This document shows, piece after piece, positions 1 through 9,119 of a DNA stretch of 41,576 nucleotides. Numbering within the stretch: position 1 is the stretch's first letter; every line of letters starts with the position of its first letter. A program made the position numbers and the translations under genes. The DNA is taken from the NCBI GenBank assembly GCA_021784835.1, contig JAJYHI010000125.1, forward strand, positions 1 through 41,576, given 5' to 3'. The DNA is from a bacterium (GTDB taxonomy: Bacteria > SZUA-79 > Acidulodesulfobacterales > Acidulodesulfobacteraceae). The notes below the pieces were generated by a model. That model searched no databases and was not told where the DNA came from. It saw only the letters and a list, made by a program, of their open reading frames with translations.

Positions 1-135
1 TACCGGTAAGAAATAAAACGATTATGAAAAAATATTAAAAAGTAATCCGGACGATAGTTTGCAATTTAAAAAAATTCCTATAAAGGTATCGGAAAAGGAA
101 TATATTTATTTCATGTCTGGATTTGGGGACAACTT

Positions 136-312
136 TAATCCTGCATTAGAAATTTTATTTTCTGCATAAACGGCATGAGTTTATATCTGCTTGCGCAGGA
201 ATGACAATGTGGAAATTTATACTTTTAACCTAAAGGGTGTCATTTCCGCGTAGGCGGGAATTCAGTATTTACGTATAAAAGAAACATCTAAATATTTTCT
301 AATGCAGGATTA
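136..312. mobile_element. MITE-like element, 177 bp
   Basis: Perfect 17-bp terminal inverted repeats (TAATCCTGCATTAGAAA at 136-152, reverse complement at 296-312) bound a segment without a gene. Inside it are two imperfect inverted REP-like units (187-206 and 238-258), each with a short GC stem (CTGC/GCAG and CCGC/GCGG) next to TGTCATT. No clear target duplication beyond a possible TA is visible. It may be a non-autonomous element or a REP pair inside a larger repeat. The rest of 1-460 holds no gene I can support. Confidence 0.5.
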
Positions 313-336
313 GGCGATATAAAAAATAGAATAAAA

Positions 337-368
337 AACCTGCCGGGAATAATCTTAACCGGCAGGTT
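337..368 (-). terminator. Rho-independent terminator of the chemoreceptor gene
   Basis: A perfect 10-bp stem (AACCTGCCGG at 337-346 and CCGGCAGGTT at 359-368) encloses a 12-nt loop. Read on the minus strand it is followed at once by a run of T. It lies about 90 bases past the stop of the minus-strand chemoreceptor gene, which it most likely terminates. Confidence 0.8.
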
Positions 369-460
369 AGGAGGACATTACGTTGAAGAATCAAGATGAA
401 AGCATAAAAACACTTTTTTATAATTATAAATTAAATAAATGTAAAAATCAAATTTATTAA

Positions 461-2152
461 TCAATTTATTTTAAAAGTTTTAACTAAATCGGATAAGTTT
501 GCCGCCATACCCGCAAGTTCTTCGGATGCCTTTATAACCTGCCTTGAACCTGCCTGAGCGCTGTCCTGAGCTTTTATTATTTCCTCCGACGATAAAGAGA
601 TTTCCTCGCTCACCTGAGACTGTTCTTCCGAGGCTGTCGCAATCTGGGTTATCATTTCTTTTAGTTTGGCCATTAAGGAATTTATATTTGAAATAGCTTC
701 GGCGGATTTGCCGGCGATATCCGCCCCCTTGGAAACTTCCTGTTTGCCTTTCTGCATGGACGTAACTGCATCCTGCGTGTTTTTCTGTATGCTGAGAATC
801 ATAAATTCTATTTCTTTGGTCGCTTTGGTAGTCCTTTCGGCAAGTTTTCTTACTTCGTCCGCAACCACCGCAAACCCCCTTCCCTGTTCTCCGGCTCTGG
901 CGGCTTCGATGGCGGCGTTTAAGGCGAGAAGGTTAGTCTGGTCGGCTATGTCGTTTATAACGCCTATGATTTCCCCTATTTTTTCCGAAGAAGAACCGAG
1001 TTCCGTTATGGTGGCGGAAACCGCCGAAACGGTCTTTTCTATATTTTTCATTTCGACGGCGACGTCTTGTACCGATTTAGTGCCGTAATCGACCACCTTT
1101 TCAGTTTCCTGAGCCTTCTGGGCGGAAGACGAGGAATTTTTGGCGACTTCTATGATAGCGATAGACATCTGTTTAATCGATTCTATGATGCGGGAGGCTT
1201 TCTCCTTCATCTGTTCGATTGTCGTTTCGAATTCTTTAGAGGATATATTTAAGTTATTCGACTGAGCGTTTAAAGATTCGGAAGTGCCGAGTATACCTCT
1301 GACGTTGCTGGAAAGGGAATCTACCAAAATATTGACCTCTTCTATAAGAATGCCTATTTCGCTTTCCTTATGGACGCCGGGTATCCTTAGCTTGGAGGTG
1401 AGGTCGCCCTTGGCTATCTGTTTGATTTTTTCGTTAATAAGGTTAAGAACTTTGATAAGCGTAGTCTTTACATAAAACGATATAAAAATGGCAACTATCA
1501 GAAACAGGAAGGGAAGCGCTATAAAAATATATTGGAAAAATTTAATTTTACTGTAATAAGAACGTTTAACCACATTATTGATTTTATTAATTTGAGATAC
1601 CATCGGACTAAGCTGGCTGTCGAAATATTTGGTGCTCATTGCTCCGCCGAGCAACAGAGGATATTTTAAAAGCCTATCCGCAATCGGATGAAAGATATTG
1701 TATTTATTGGACAAGCTTTTAAGCAGGAGCGCCGTATTTTTAGACGAGTATTTTTGTAATTTCGATTTTGGGACGCCGAAAACATGAGCGGCCTTTACCT
1801 TGTCGAATCCGTTTGTATATCCGGTTAACGCGTTGCCTACGCTTAAAAAAACAGGCTTTGAATCTTGGGCTATTTTTGTTATATTCGCATCATAAGATTT
1901 TTCGATAGCGGCTTTTTCTTTTTTAGATTTTACCGCGCCCATTTTTAAAGCCTTGAGATGCGATAAATAAATTATCTGCAAGAAGTTGCTTCTCAATGTT
2001 TTAATAGAGGCGGAAGTATTCGCAATTACATTCATATTTACTGTTTGTGATTTTAAGATATTCGAGTAATAGATAAGAATAAAATTGACCGCTAGAATAA
2101 TAATAAAACTTAAACCTATAAAGAAATAAAGCTTAACTTTCAGCGTTTTCAC
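461..2152 (-). CDS. Methyl-accepting chemotaxis protein
   Basis: Inner-membrane chemoreceptor that would signal to CheA/CheW. Visible layout: transmembrane helix at about residues 8-28, a periplasmic sensor of about 175 residues, a second helix at about 205-228, a HAMP segment at about 230-285, and a cytoplasmic coiled-coil signalling domain to the end. The conserved hairpin tip is at about 392-440 ([20 protein letters not shown] followed by [14 protein letters not shown]). The start is GTG at 2152, preceded by an AAGGGGG ribosome site; the nearby ATG is out of frame and stops after three codons. It stands alone, facing away from the next gene, with no che genes in the window. The sensor domain shows no family I recognise, so the ligand is unknown. 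Confidence 0.95.
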   Translation of the reverse strand: MKTLKVKLYFFIGLSFIIILAVNFILIYYSNILKSQTVNMNVIANTSASIKTLRSNFLQIIYLSHLKALKMGAVKSKKEKAAIEKSYDANITKIAQDSKPVFLSVGNALTGYTNGFDKVKAAHVFGVPKSKLQKYSSKNTALLLKSLSNKYNIFHPIADRLLKYPLLLGGAMSTKYFDSQLSPMVSQINKINNVVKRSYYSKIKFFQYIFIALPFLFLIVAIFISFYVKTTLIKVLNLINEKIKQIAKGDLTSKLRIPGVHKESEIGILIEEVNILVDSLSSNVRGILGTSESLNAQSNNLNISSKEFETTIEQMKEKASRIIESIKQMSIAIIEVAKNSSSSAQKAQETEKVVDYGTKSVQDVAVEMKNIEKTVSAVSATITELGSSSEKIGEIIGVINDIADQTNLLALNAAIEAARAGEQGRGFAVVADEVRKLAERTTKATKEIEFMILSIQKNTQDAVTSMQKGKQEVSKGADIAGKSAEAISNINSLMAKLKEMITQIATASEEQSQVSEEISLSSEEIIKAQDSAQAGSRQVIKASEELAGMAANLSDLVKTFKIN

Positions 2153-2391
2153 GATAACATTTCCCCCTTGGAATAATTGTAGAAAAAATAAATGTTAACA
2201 ATAATTATAAATATTAATTAATATTTTTTAAATTAACTTTATTATATATCGACTTGAAATATAAAATCTACAATTATTATCAACATTATGTTTATATTAT
2301 TTTTTAACCGGAATAAAATTGTCTAAAATTATTATATTTGTTATAATCTTATTAAGTTTATTAAATTTATGTTTCGTCATTAGTTAGCCTA

Positions 2392-2419
2392 AATCATTTA
2401 CCAAGAATCATTTACCAAG
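2392..2419 (+). repeat. 14-bp perfect tandem duplication at a ribosome site
   Basis: AATCATTTACCAAG occurs twice in direct succession (2392-2405, 2406-2419). The last AAG of the second copy forms part of the AAGGAGG ribosome site of the tautomerase gene. Upstream, 2153-2391 is a very AT-rich spacer between divergent genes in which I could not place promoters with confidence. Confidence 0.7.
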
Positions 2420-2430
2420 GAGGATTTAAA

Positions 2431-2643
2431 ATGCCTTTTGTATCCGTTAAAATGCTTGAGGGAAGGACGAAAGAACAAAAGAAAAACCTCATTAAATCTA
2501 TCACTAAAAGCGTTTCCGAAACTTTAAACATCGGCGAGGAAAACGTCTGGGTCGCGATTGAAGAATTTCCTTCAGACGAGTGGGGATTGGGAGGGGAATT
2601 GGCCTGCGATAAAATTAAAGCTAAAAGAGGCGGGAGCAAATGA
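2431..2643 (+). CDS. 4-oxalocrotonate tautomerase family protein
   Basis: A 70-residue protein of the 4-OT/tautomerase superfamily. The catalytic base of the family is Pro2, which becomes N-terminal after Met removal; here the protein starts M-P-F-V-S-V-K. Length and the pattern of a beta strand followed by a helix (T-K-E-Q-K-K-N-L-I-K) fit the short subgroup that assembles as hexamers. A strong AAGGAGG site lies 7 bases before ATG. The stop overlaps the aroD start as ATGA, so the two are translationally coupled. Substrate is not evident; coupling to a shikimate-pathway gene may hint at an aromatic or keto-acid substrate but that is inference. Confidence 0.85.
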   Translation: MPFVSVKMLEGRTKEQKKNLIKSITKSVSETLNIGEENVWVAIEEFPSDEWGLGGELACDKIKAKRGGSK

Positions 2644-3434
2644 ATCGGAAAATTTGTATTTCCGTCGGAAATACGGAGCTTGATAGAATATATGCGGATA
2701 TAGATTATGCCAAAACCGTCAATGCCGGATTCGTAGAGCTTAGATTCGACACAATTAAAGAAACTAAAGAAACGCAAGATGTCGATGAATTTCATCGCAC
2801 GCCTGTTTTCGAAAAAATAGAAAAAATAATTTCTTACGGAAAAGCCCTCGGGATTAAAATCATTGGGACGAAAAGGGGCGCAGGTTTCGGTCCCGGCCGC
2901 AATATTTCTTCTTTAAAGGAAATAGCATGCGAAGAATTTCAAAGGATAAAATTTTTGAAATATCTTATAGAAGCAGGTATATACGCATGCGATATAGAGC
3001 TTGATATTGTCAGAAGGCCTGCCGTAAAAGACTTTACAGTTTATGCTCACGACATGGGTTCAAAAGTTATCCTTTCCGTTCACGATTTTAGCAAACAGAT
3101 AGATTTGATGTCGACCGTCAGATTTTATATAGATGCGCATTATTTCGGGGCGGACTGTTTTAAGCTCGCCGATGTCGTAATTTCGGATAAGGACGTAACC
3201 GCCGTCTTAGAAAAAAACCAGACTGTGCAATCCATCAGGGCTGCCGCTCCAGTTTCTTTTCCCGCTTTTACGATTTTTGGAATGGGTGAAAAAGGCACGG
3301 CGACAAGAATTTTATCCCTAATTTACGGTTCCGAGATGGCATATTGTTCTTCGCAGTCGGGAGCCACGGCACCCGGACAGGTGTCCGCCGAAGAATTTTA
3401 TGCGATGATGAATTTTGCCGAAGTTCAATTTTAA
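2640..3434 (+). CDS. aroD: 3-dehydroquinate dehydratase, type I
   Basis: Third step of the shikimate pathway: 3-dehydroquinate to 3-dehydroshikimate through a Schiff base, cytoplasmic. Family residues are present: the V-E-L-R-F-D strand (E33, R35), catalytic His148 in S-V-H-D-F, Schiff-base Lys175 in D-C-F-K-L-A, Arg223 in A-T-R-I-L, and the A-P-G-Q loop near residue 247. The 264 residues match the usual size of about 250. It starts at 2640, overlapping the tautomerase stop by four bases. Its own stop codon lies inside the left arm of the terminator that follows. Confidence 0.93.
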   Translation: MNRKICISVGNTELDRIYADIDYAKTVNAGFVELRFDTIKETKETQDVDEFHRTPVFEKIEKIISYGKALGIKIIGTKRGAGFGPGRNISSLKEIACEEFQRIKFLKYLIEAGIYACDIELDIVRRPAVKDFTVYAHDMGSKVILSVHDFSKQIDLMSTVRFYIDAHYFGADCFKLADVVISDKDVTAVLEKNQTVQSIRAAAPVSFPAFTIFGMGEKGTATRILSLIYGSEMAYCSSQSGATAPGQVSAEEFYAMMNFAEVQF

Positions 3435-3465
3435 CGCGATTAAAATTGAATTAAAATTTTTTTTT
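3424..3465 (+). terminator. Terminator after aroD
   Basis: Perfect 11-bp AT-rich stem (TTCAATTTTAA at 3424-3434, TTAAAATTGAA at 3440-3450) with a CGCGA loop, followed by a run of nine T at 3457-3465. The stem includes the last codons and stop of aroD. The rest of the gap to 3657 is AT-rich and I see no gene in it. Confidence 0.75.
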
Positions 3466-3657
3466 GGAACTGCGTTGACCGCATGGAAAGCCGTAAAGAA
3501 ATTATTCAGCGAAATTTTATTTGACTTAAAATATATGAAAATGATAATATTATTATATATCGATAATCATATATATTATAACGATAACTCATATTATCAT
3601 ATCAAATGACAAAATACGAAAGAATCTTAAGCATAGCATATGAAAAGGGAGTAGAAT

Positions 3658-4746
3658 ATGAAAAAATTTAAAAGCATAAAATATGCAGCCGCATTTTTGA
3701 TATTTGTCCTGTCGTTTTTTTCGCTAAACGGATGCTCCAAAAAAGCGAACCTGCCCGGTGAAACCCAGCCCCGTTTAAGCGTCAATGCCTTCAGAACCGG
3801 ATATAAATATATATCGGGTTATCTTAAGTCGCCGGGAAACACCGATTCTTTAAACAATACCGGAATATCCGCCCACATTATGGGATACGTGATATACGAA
3901 AATGTCCGCGAAGGACAGATAGTTTCCAAGGGCATGCTTCTTTTAAGATTAAACGCTCCCGAAATAAAGTCGAAATATTATGCGGCGAAAGCGGGCTATA
4001 TAAACGCAAAAAAGACGTATGACAGGATTAGAAGATTATACGCCGAAAATTCCGTATCCAAACAGACCTACGATAATACCCTGATGCAGTATAATATGGC
4101 AAAAGCCGGATTAAACGAAGCTTCAAGCTATTTAAACTACAAAAATATTTATTCGCCCATTAGCGGCGTTATAACAAAAAAAAATGTTTCGATGGGCGAC
4201 CTTGTCGGTCCCGGACAGATGTTGCTTATTATTCAAAGCCTTAATAAATTAGAATTTAAGACTTCGGTAAACGTCAGATATTACAAAAAATTAAAAGCCG
4301 GCGAATCCGTCAACCTGAATTTTTCTTCTATAAATGCCGCGGTCGACGGAAAGATAATATCCATAGTAAGGTCTGCCAATCCCTATTCCCATTCTGTTTT
4401 AGTAAAAATCGAAATTCCGGGGGCAAATAAATTTGAACTCATGCCCGGTATGTACGGCGTCGCAAGATTCAGGACAGGCAGGAGGAAAGCGCTTATAATA
4501 CCTAAAAATGCCGTTTTAAGGCGATTAGGCATAACAGGAGTCTATACCGCAAGCGATAACGGAGAAGTTTTTTTTCAACCGGTAAAAAAAGGCGGCGTTT
4601 ATAAAAAAAATTTCGTCATAATTTTAAACGGATTAAATCCCGGAATGACCGTATTAACCGGCGGCTTAGACAAGATTGCGCCGGGAAGTTTCGTAAATCC
4701 TAAGTTCGACAATAATATTGACAAAATAAATAAAGCCGATAAATAG
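3658..4746 (+). CDS. RND efflux periplasmic adaptor lipoprotein
   Basis: Membrane fusion (HlyD/AcrA-type) subunit linking an RND pump to an outer-membrane channel. It has a lipoprotein signal peptide with lipobox L-N-G-C and Cys26 as the lipidated residue. The first half-lipoyl segment is near residues 75-110 (G-Y-V-I-Y-E-N-V-R-E-G), then a short alpha hairpin, the second half-lipoyl segment (Y-S-P-I-S-G-V-I-T-K-K) near 168-195, a beta barrel and a membrane-proximal domain. ATG is preceded by AGGGAG. The pump gene follows after 125 bases. No TolC-like gene is in the window, so the channel must be encoded elsewhere. Confidence 0.92.
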   Translation: MKKFKSIKYAAAFLIFVLSFFSLNGCSKKANLPGETQPRLSVNAFRTGYKYISGYLKSPGNTDSLNNTGISAHIMGYVIYENVREGQIVSKGMLLLRLNAPEIKSKYYAAKAGYINAKKTYDRIRRLYAENSVSKQTYDNTLMQYNMAKAGLNEASSYLNYKNIYSPISGVITKKNVSMGDLVGPGQMLLIIQSLNKLEFKTSVNVRYYKKLKAGESVNLNFSSINAAVDGKIISIVRSANPYSHSVLVKIEIPGANKFELMPGMYGVARFRTGRRKALIIPKNAVLRRLGITGVYTASDNGEVFFQPVKKGGVYKKNFVIILNGLNPGMTVLTGGLDKIAPGSFVNPKFDNNIDKINKADK

Positions 4747-4871
4747 ATTATCCGTTATATATTTTATATAACATTATAATTTTTATATTTTATTGTAACG
4801 ATAATTATGATAGATGCCGGCAGATTTAAATTATATCGCAAATTATCTACAAGCAGGAGTTATATATATAA

Positions 4872-7800
4872 ATGAATAAAAATTTCAGCGGTAAAATTAC
4901 AGAATATTTTATTGAAAACAAGATAACCCTCTTGCTGATTTTATTTAGCATCGGTTTCGGAATAGTTGCGGTTCTTCTCACGCCGAGGCAGTATAATCCG
5001 CAGATTATAGTTCCGGCCGCCAACGTAATAGTAAGATTTCCCGGCGCAAGCTCCTCGCAAGTTAAAAACCTCGTTACAAAACCGCTGGAAAGAAAAATGT
5101 GGCAGATTCCGGGAGTAAAACACGTATATTCCATATCTATGAATTCCGAGTCGATTGTCACGGTGCAGTTTCATGTCAACGCAAGCCGCGATAAAAGTCT
5201 CGTAGATATATACAATAAGGTATTTTCCAATCTCGACGAAATTCCTAAAGGGGTAATGAGGCCTTTAATAAAACCCATAGACGTAAACCACGTTCCGATA
5301 CTAAATATTACTTTATGGAGCAAAAGATATAACGCCGGATATCTTACGACTATCGCAGGCCGCATATTGGATAAATTGGATTCGGTTAAGGGAACGGGCG
5401 TAACGTCTTTAAACGGGGCAAGATATAAACAGCTGAACGTCTATCTCGACCCGGTCAAAATGGCCGCATACGACATTTCTCCTTTGATGGTCGCGCAGGA
5501 GCTTAAAGGAACAAATATAAACCTTCCGGCAGGCTTTCTCCAGAATAACAACAGAAAAAGATTTTTAACCGCGGGCGGATATTTTCATCGCGTAAATTCT
5601 ATTAAAAATTTCGTTATTTCTGTTTTTGGCGGAAGGCCCGTTTATCTTAAAGATATAGCAAAAATTAAATATTCTTATAAGCCTTTAAATTTTTTATCGG
5701 AAATAGGGTTCGGCGATAATTATATACATGCCAGCCATAACGACAGGGTAATAGCCGGCGGAAAAGGCGTTTATCCGGCCGTGACTATCGCTATCGCAAA
5801 AAGAAGGGGAAAAAATGCCGTTACCGTCGTAAACGACATTCTCGCTAAATTTCATAAAATAGCAAAAACAAGCCTTCCGGAAGGCGTTCGTTATACTATA
5901 ACGAGAAACGACGGTCAAAAGGCAAATAACGCTGTAAATAAACTGTTGTTTCATCTTATAATCAGCATAGCTATAGTTATAGGACTTCTTTTAATAATAC
6001 TGGGATGGAGGGAGGCGTTTATAGTTGCTTTCACTATTCCGTTAATGCTGTTTCTCACTTTGGGAATCGCCTTTATTTTTCATCAGACTTTAAACAGAAT
6101 AACTTTATTTGCGTTAATTCTTTCGCTCGGTCTTTTAGTCGATAACGCAATAGTAGTCATAGATAATATAGAGAGGGTTTTTTCGCGCGAAAGAAATATA
6201 TTGCCCATATATGCGGTAGATGCCGTAAACGAGATAGGCAATCCCAATTTTTTTGCGACCTTGGCGGTAATCGCCTCGTTTATTCCGATGTTGTTTGTAA
6301 CGGGAATGATGGGCCCGTATATGAGGCCTATTCCTTTTAACGTTCCTATCGCAATGCTAGTATCGCTGTTCGTAGCCCTTACCATAGTTCCCTGGTTTTA
6401 TCTAAAACTTATGGCTAACGAAAGGGGAATGGCGCTTCTGCGCAGAAAAGCGCTAAAAGAAGAAAACAGCGGAAATAAAAAAAGTTTATACGGGAAAATA
6501 TTAACGCCTTTGCTTTTAAGCAAGAAAAAAAGATTGATTTTTATATCTATAATTTTATTGCTGTTTATATTTGCCATGATACTGCCGGTTTTAAAAATGG
6601 TAAAATTTAAAATGCTTCCGGTCGCCAATACCAATACGTTCTTAATAACGATAAACAAACGCCCAGGTTCCACTTTCGGAGATACTAATATTGCGACTAT
6701 GCATATCGTGAACTATATAAAACAAATAAAACAGGTAAAAAATTATGTAGTTACTGTAGGAACGCCTTCGGTAATCGATTTTTCCGGCTTATTGAGGGGC
6801 GCAAATTTTAGAAACGCGAGCTGGTATTCGGAAATAAGAGTCAATCTAATAGACAAGGACAAAAGAAGAACATCGTCGCACAGTCTCGTTCTAAAAATAT
6901 TGCCGGAGGTTCATAAAATAGGGAAAAAATACAACGCCACCGTTAAGGTTCTGGAAAGCCCTCCCGGACCTCCGGTAAGGTCAACCATAGTAGCGGAAAT
7001 TTACGGCCGTAAATATTCGGAGCAGGCAAAAATCGCTAAAGTCGTAGAATCGAAAATGAAGAAAATTCGGGGTGTAACGGACGTAAATTCTTCTTATAAA
7101 GCGCCTGTAAAAAAAATAATGATTATCGCAAGAAGAAGGAAGGCGTCGATGCTTGGAATAAGCACGCAAATGATAGCGCAGTCGCTTTATTTGCTAAATA
7201 ACGGCATGACCGTAGGAACTATTCATAAGAAAGGCCATCTGCATCAGGAAGATATATTTTTAAGAATGCCGGATTCTTACAGAACCGGCGTAAAAGCTTT
7301 ATCGGGTATATGGATATTCGCCCCTTACGCCAATAGATTGGTTCCGCTGAATTCCGTAATTAAAATAAAAAACGGCTATCTTCACAACATGATATACGAA
7401 AGGGATTTAAAACCTTTAGTTTACGTTTACGGCAAGGTTGTCGGCAGAAGCCCTATGTATGCAAATCTGGACCTGTTCATTCATTTCCTAAAACATCCGG
7501 TGCCCGCAGGTTATCATATTAGATGGGGCGGAGAATGGAACCTTACGCTTAAGGTTTTTGCACAGCTTGGCGCCGCTATGGGAATCGCCATACTGCTTAT
7601 ATATATTCTTTTAGTCGGTTATACGGGTTCTTTTATTATTCCAGTAGTGCTTATGGGGGCGATTCCGCTCGAAATGATAGGGATAATGCCCGGTTTTGCG
7701 GTTATCGGGACATATTTTACTGCTACCTCAATGATAGGAGCTATAGCTCTTTCGGGTATCGTCATAAGGAATTCCCTCCTGCTCCTAGAATTTATCAACG

Positions 7801-8063
7801 ACAGGAAAAAGGAGGGGAATAACATAATAGATTCATTAGTTCAGGCAGGAGCTATGAGGGCAAGGCCTATTATAATAACGGCTCTCGCCGTTATATTCGG
7901 TTCGGCTATACTCGTAACCGACCCCGTATGGAACGGGCTTGCGTGGGCGCTTATTTTCGGAATGTTCGCTTCGACCGCCCTCACTCTTGTAGTGATTCCG
8001 ATACTTTATTATATGATAGAAGGCAAAAGATGGCATAAAGAGGATATTCACGACAGCTTGTAA
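4872..8063 (+). CDS. RND family efflux pump, inner-membrane permease
   Basis: Proton-driven AcrB-like transporter of 1063 residues, the usual size. First transmembrane helix at about 15-35; helix clusters at about 355-520 and 870-1045; two large periplasmic loops between. The TM4 signature reads G-L-L-V-D-N-A-I-V-V-I-D-N, so of the paired aspartates of AcrB only Asp424 is kept and the second position is Asn425. The TM10 signature is G-I-V-I-R-N-S-L-L-L-L-E-F, with Arg where AcrB has the essential Lys940. These changes suggest a subfamily with a modified proton relay rather than a dead pump, since everything else is intact. AGGAG lies 12 bases before ATG. Substrate unknown. Confidence 0.94.
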   Translation: MNKNFSGKITEYFIENKITLLLILFSIGFGIVAVLLTPRQYNPQIIVPAANVIVRFPGASSSQVKNLVTKPLERKMWQIPGVKHVYSISMNSESIVTVQFHVNASRDKSLVDIYNKVFSNLDEIPKGVMRPLIKPIDVNHVPILNITLWSKRYNAGYLTTIAGRILDKLDSVKGTGVTSLNGARYKQLNVYLDPVKMAAYDISPLMVAQELKGTNINLPAGFLQNNNRKRFLTAGGYFHRVNSIKNFVISVFGGRPVYLKDIAKIKYSYKPLNFLSEIGFGDNYIHASHNDRVIAGGKGVYPAVTIAIAKRRGKNAVTVVNDILAKFHKIAKTSLPEGVRYTITRNDGQKANNAVNKLLFHLIISIAIVIGLLLIILGWREAFIVAFTIPLMLFLTLGIAFIFHQTLNRITLFALILSLGLLVDNAIVVIDNIERVFSRERNILPIYAVDAVNEIGNPNFFATLAVIASFIPMLFVTGMMGPYMRPIPFNVPIAMLVSLFVALTIVPWFYLKLMANERGMALLRRKALKEENSGNKKSLYGKILTPLLLSKKKRLIFISIILLLFIFAMILPVLKMVKFKMLPVANTNTFLITINKRPGSTFGDTNIATMHIVNYIKQIKQVKNYVVTVGTPSVIDFSGLLRGANFRNASWYSEIRVNLIDKDKRRTSSHSLVLKILPEVHKIGKKYNATVKVLESPPGPPVRSTIVAEIYGRKYSEQAKIAKVVESKMKKIRGVTDVNSSYKAPVKKIMIIARRRKASMLGISTQMIAQSLYLLNNGMTVGTIHKKGHLHQEDIFLRMPDSYRTGVKALSGIWIFAPYANRLVPLNSVIKIKNGYLHNMIYERDLKPLVYVYGKVVGRSPMYANLDLFIHFLKHPVPAGYHIRWGGEWNLTLKVFAQLGAAMGIAILLIYILLVGYTGSFIIPVVLMGAIPLEMIGIMPGFAVIGTYFTATSMIGAIALSGIVIRNSLLLLEFINDRKKEGNNIIDSLVQAGAMRARPIIITALAVIFGSAILVTDPVWNGLAWALIFGMFASTALTLVVIPILYYMIEGKRWHKEDIHDSL

Positions 8064-8130
8064 AATTTAGGCAGGGATAAAGATAAACAGCAAATTAACG
8101 CAAGGATTAAAAGTTTAAAAGGAGTCGATT

Positions 8131-8892
8131 ATGCCGATAAATTTTGACTGCAAAAGTAGCCGCATAGCCTTGATAGATATCGATTTAGGCGGAAAAAATA
8201 CAATGAATCTGCCGGAAATAAGCGAAATAATAAGGATATTCGAGGACAGCATCGAAAAAGAATTAGATTTAAAAGCAATTTTAATAAAAAGCTCCAATCC
8301 AGATTTTTTTGCAACGGGACCGGAGATAAAAGATATCGCGGGCTTAGATAAAGACGGGGCAAGGCATTATATCAGGGTTTTAAATACTATGGTAAAACAT
8401 ATCGCTGAGTCGCCCGTTCCCGTAATATGCGCCGTAAAAGGTTCGGTAAGCGGAACGGGATTAGACATTGTGTCTTCCTGCGATTTTAGATTAGCGGAAA
8501 AAAAATCAGTTTTTGCTGATTTCTCGTCTAAATTCGGCATATTATCCCCTTCTTATCTGTCGTTAAGGCTGTCTTTTTTAATAGGCGTTCAAAGAGCGTG
8601 CGAGATGATACTTAGTTCTAAAATTTATTCCGCCGGAGATTTATATAGATTTAATTATTTAACGGATTTATTCAACATAGAAGAATTCGATAAAGGAATC
8701 GGAGATTTTTTAAACGGTTTCAAAGAGTTATCCGCAGATTCTTTAAGGCTTAAAAAAAGAATCTTCGTCGATTTGTGGAAAAATTATTTAAAAAATAATC
8801 TTTTTCCGATAGAAGAAATCTTTTCTGAACTTTTAAAAGACGGAAAAGATTGGAAAGAATCCGCATCTAATTTTCGCGGCGGCACTCTGTAA
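8131..8892 (+). CDS. Enoyl-CoA hydratase/isomerase (crotonase) family protein, atypical active site
   Basis: 253-residue crotonase fold. The oxyanion-hole region (D-F-F-A-T-G-P-E-I near 58-66) and the second glycine-rich turn (V-S-G-T-G-L-D-I near 106-113) are recognisable. The two acids of classical hydratases are not kept: the position of rat Glu144 is Asp112 and that of Glu164 falls on Ser132. Hydration of enoyl-CoA is therefore doubtful; isomerase, hydrolase or another acyl-CoA reaction is possible. AAGGAG precedes ATG, 67 bases after the pump gene. No beta-oxidation genes are nearby. Confidence 0.8.
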   Translation: MPINFDCKSSRIALIDIDLGGKNTMNLPEISEIIRIFEDSIEKELDLKAILIKSSNPDFFATGPEIKDIAGLDKDGARHYIRVLNTMVKHIAESPVPVICAVKGSVSGTGLDIVSSCDFRLAEKKSVFADFSSKFGILSPSYLSLRLSFLIGVQRACEMILSSKIYSAGDLYRFNYLTDLFNIEEFDKGIGDFLNGFKELSADSLRLKKRIFVDLWKNYLKNNLFPIEEIFSELLKDGKDWKESASNFRGGTL

Positions 8893-8993
8893 ACCGTTAT
8901 TCCCTCCCAATCCCGATTCATGATTTTATATGCGCGGAATTAACCGATGCTTAGACGGAATCTCTTAAATAATTTTTCGGATCCGGTTTCAGG

Positions 8994-9031
8994 TTCCTTT
9001 TTCTTTCGTTCCTTTTTCTTTCTTTCTTTTC
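8994..9031 (+). other. Polypyrimidine tract
   Basis: An almost pure T/C stretch built of repeats like TTCCTTTTTCTTTC, just upstream of the promoter for the lipoyl module. It is the only distinctive sequence in the 8893-9049 gap. Role unknown: possibly slippage-prone DNA or part of a weak terminator. Confidence 0.4.
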
Positions 9032-9044
9032 TAAGAGGCTGTGA

Positions 9045-9078
9045 TATAATTGAGAATAATTTAAAATTGTAGTATTAT
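9045..9078 (+). promoter_or_regulatory. Sigma-70-type promoter(s) for the lipoyl module
   Basis: TTGAGA (9050-9055) and TATTAT (9073-9078) are separated by exactly 17 bases. An overlapping alternative is an extended -10, TGATATAAT, with its hexamer at 9045-9050. The first carrier gene starts about 40 bases further, behind AAGGAGG. The 15-mer AAATTGTAGTATTAT (9064-9078) recurs before the tRNA-Ala gene at 33995-34009. Confidence 0.6.
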
Positions 9079-9119
9079 AAAAAAATTAATAAAAATAATC
9101 GGTAAGGAGGAAAATTAAC

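Noticed and set aside
19..168. Possible gene remnant at the left edge, reading through a MITE end
   Set aside because: It has no start codon and an in-frame stop just before it, and the last codons belong to the inverted repeat; too little to call.
3415..3609. 64-codon plus-strand frame after aroD
   Set aside because: It overlaps the end of aroD and the terminator; the product is low-complexity Ile/Tyr/Asn from AT-rich DNA.
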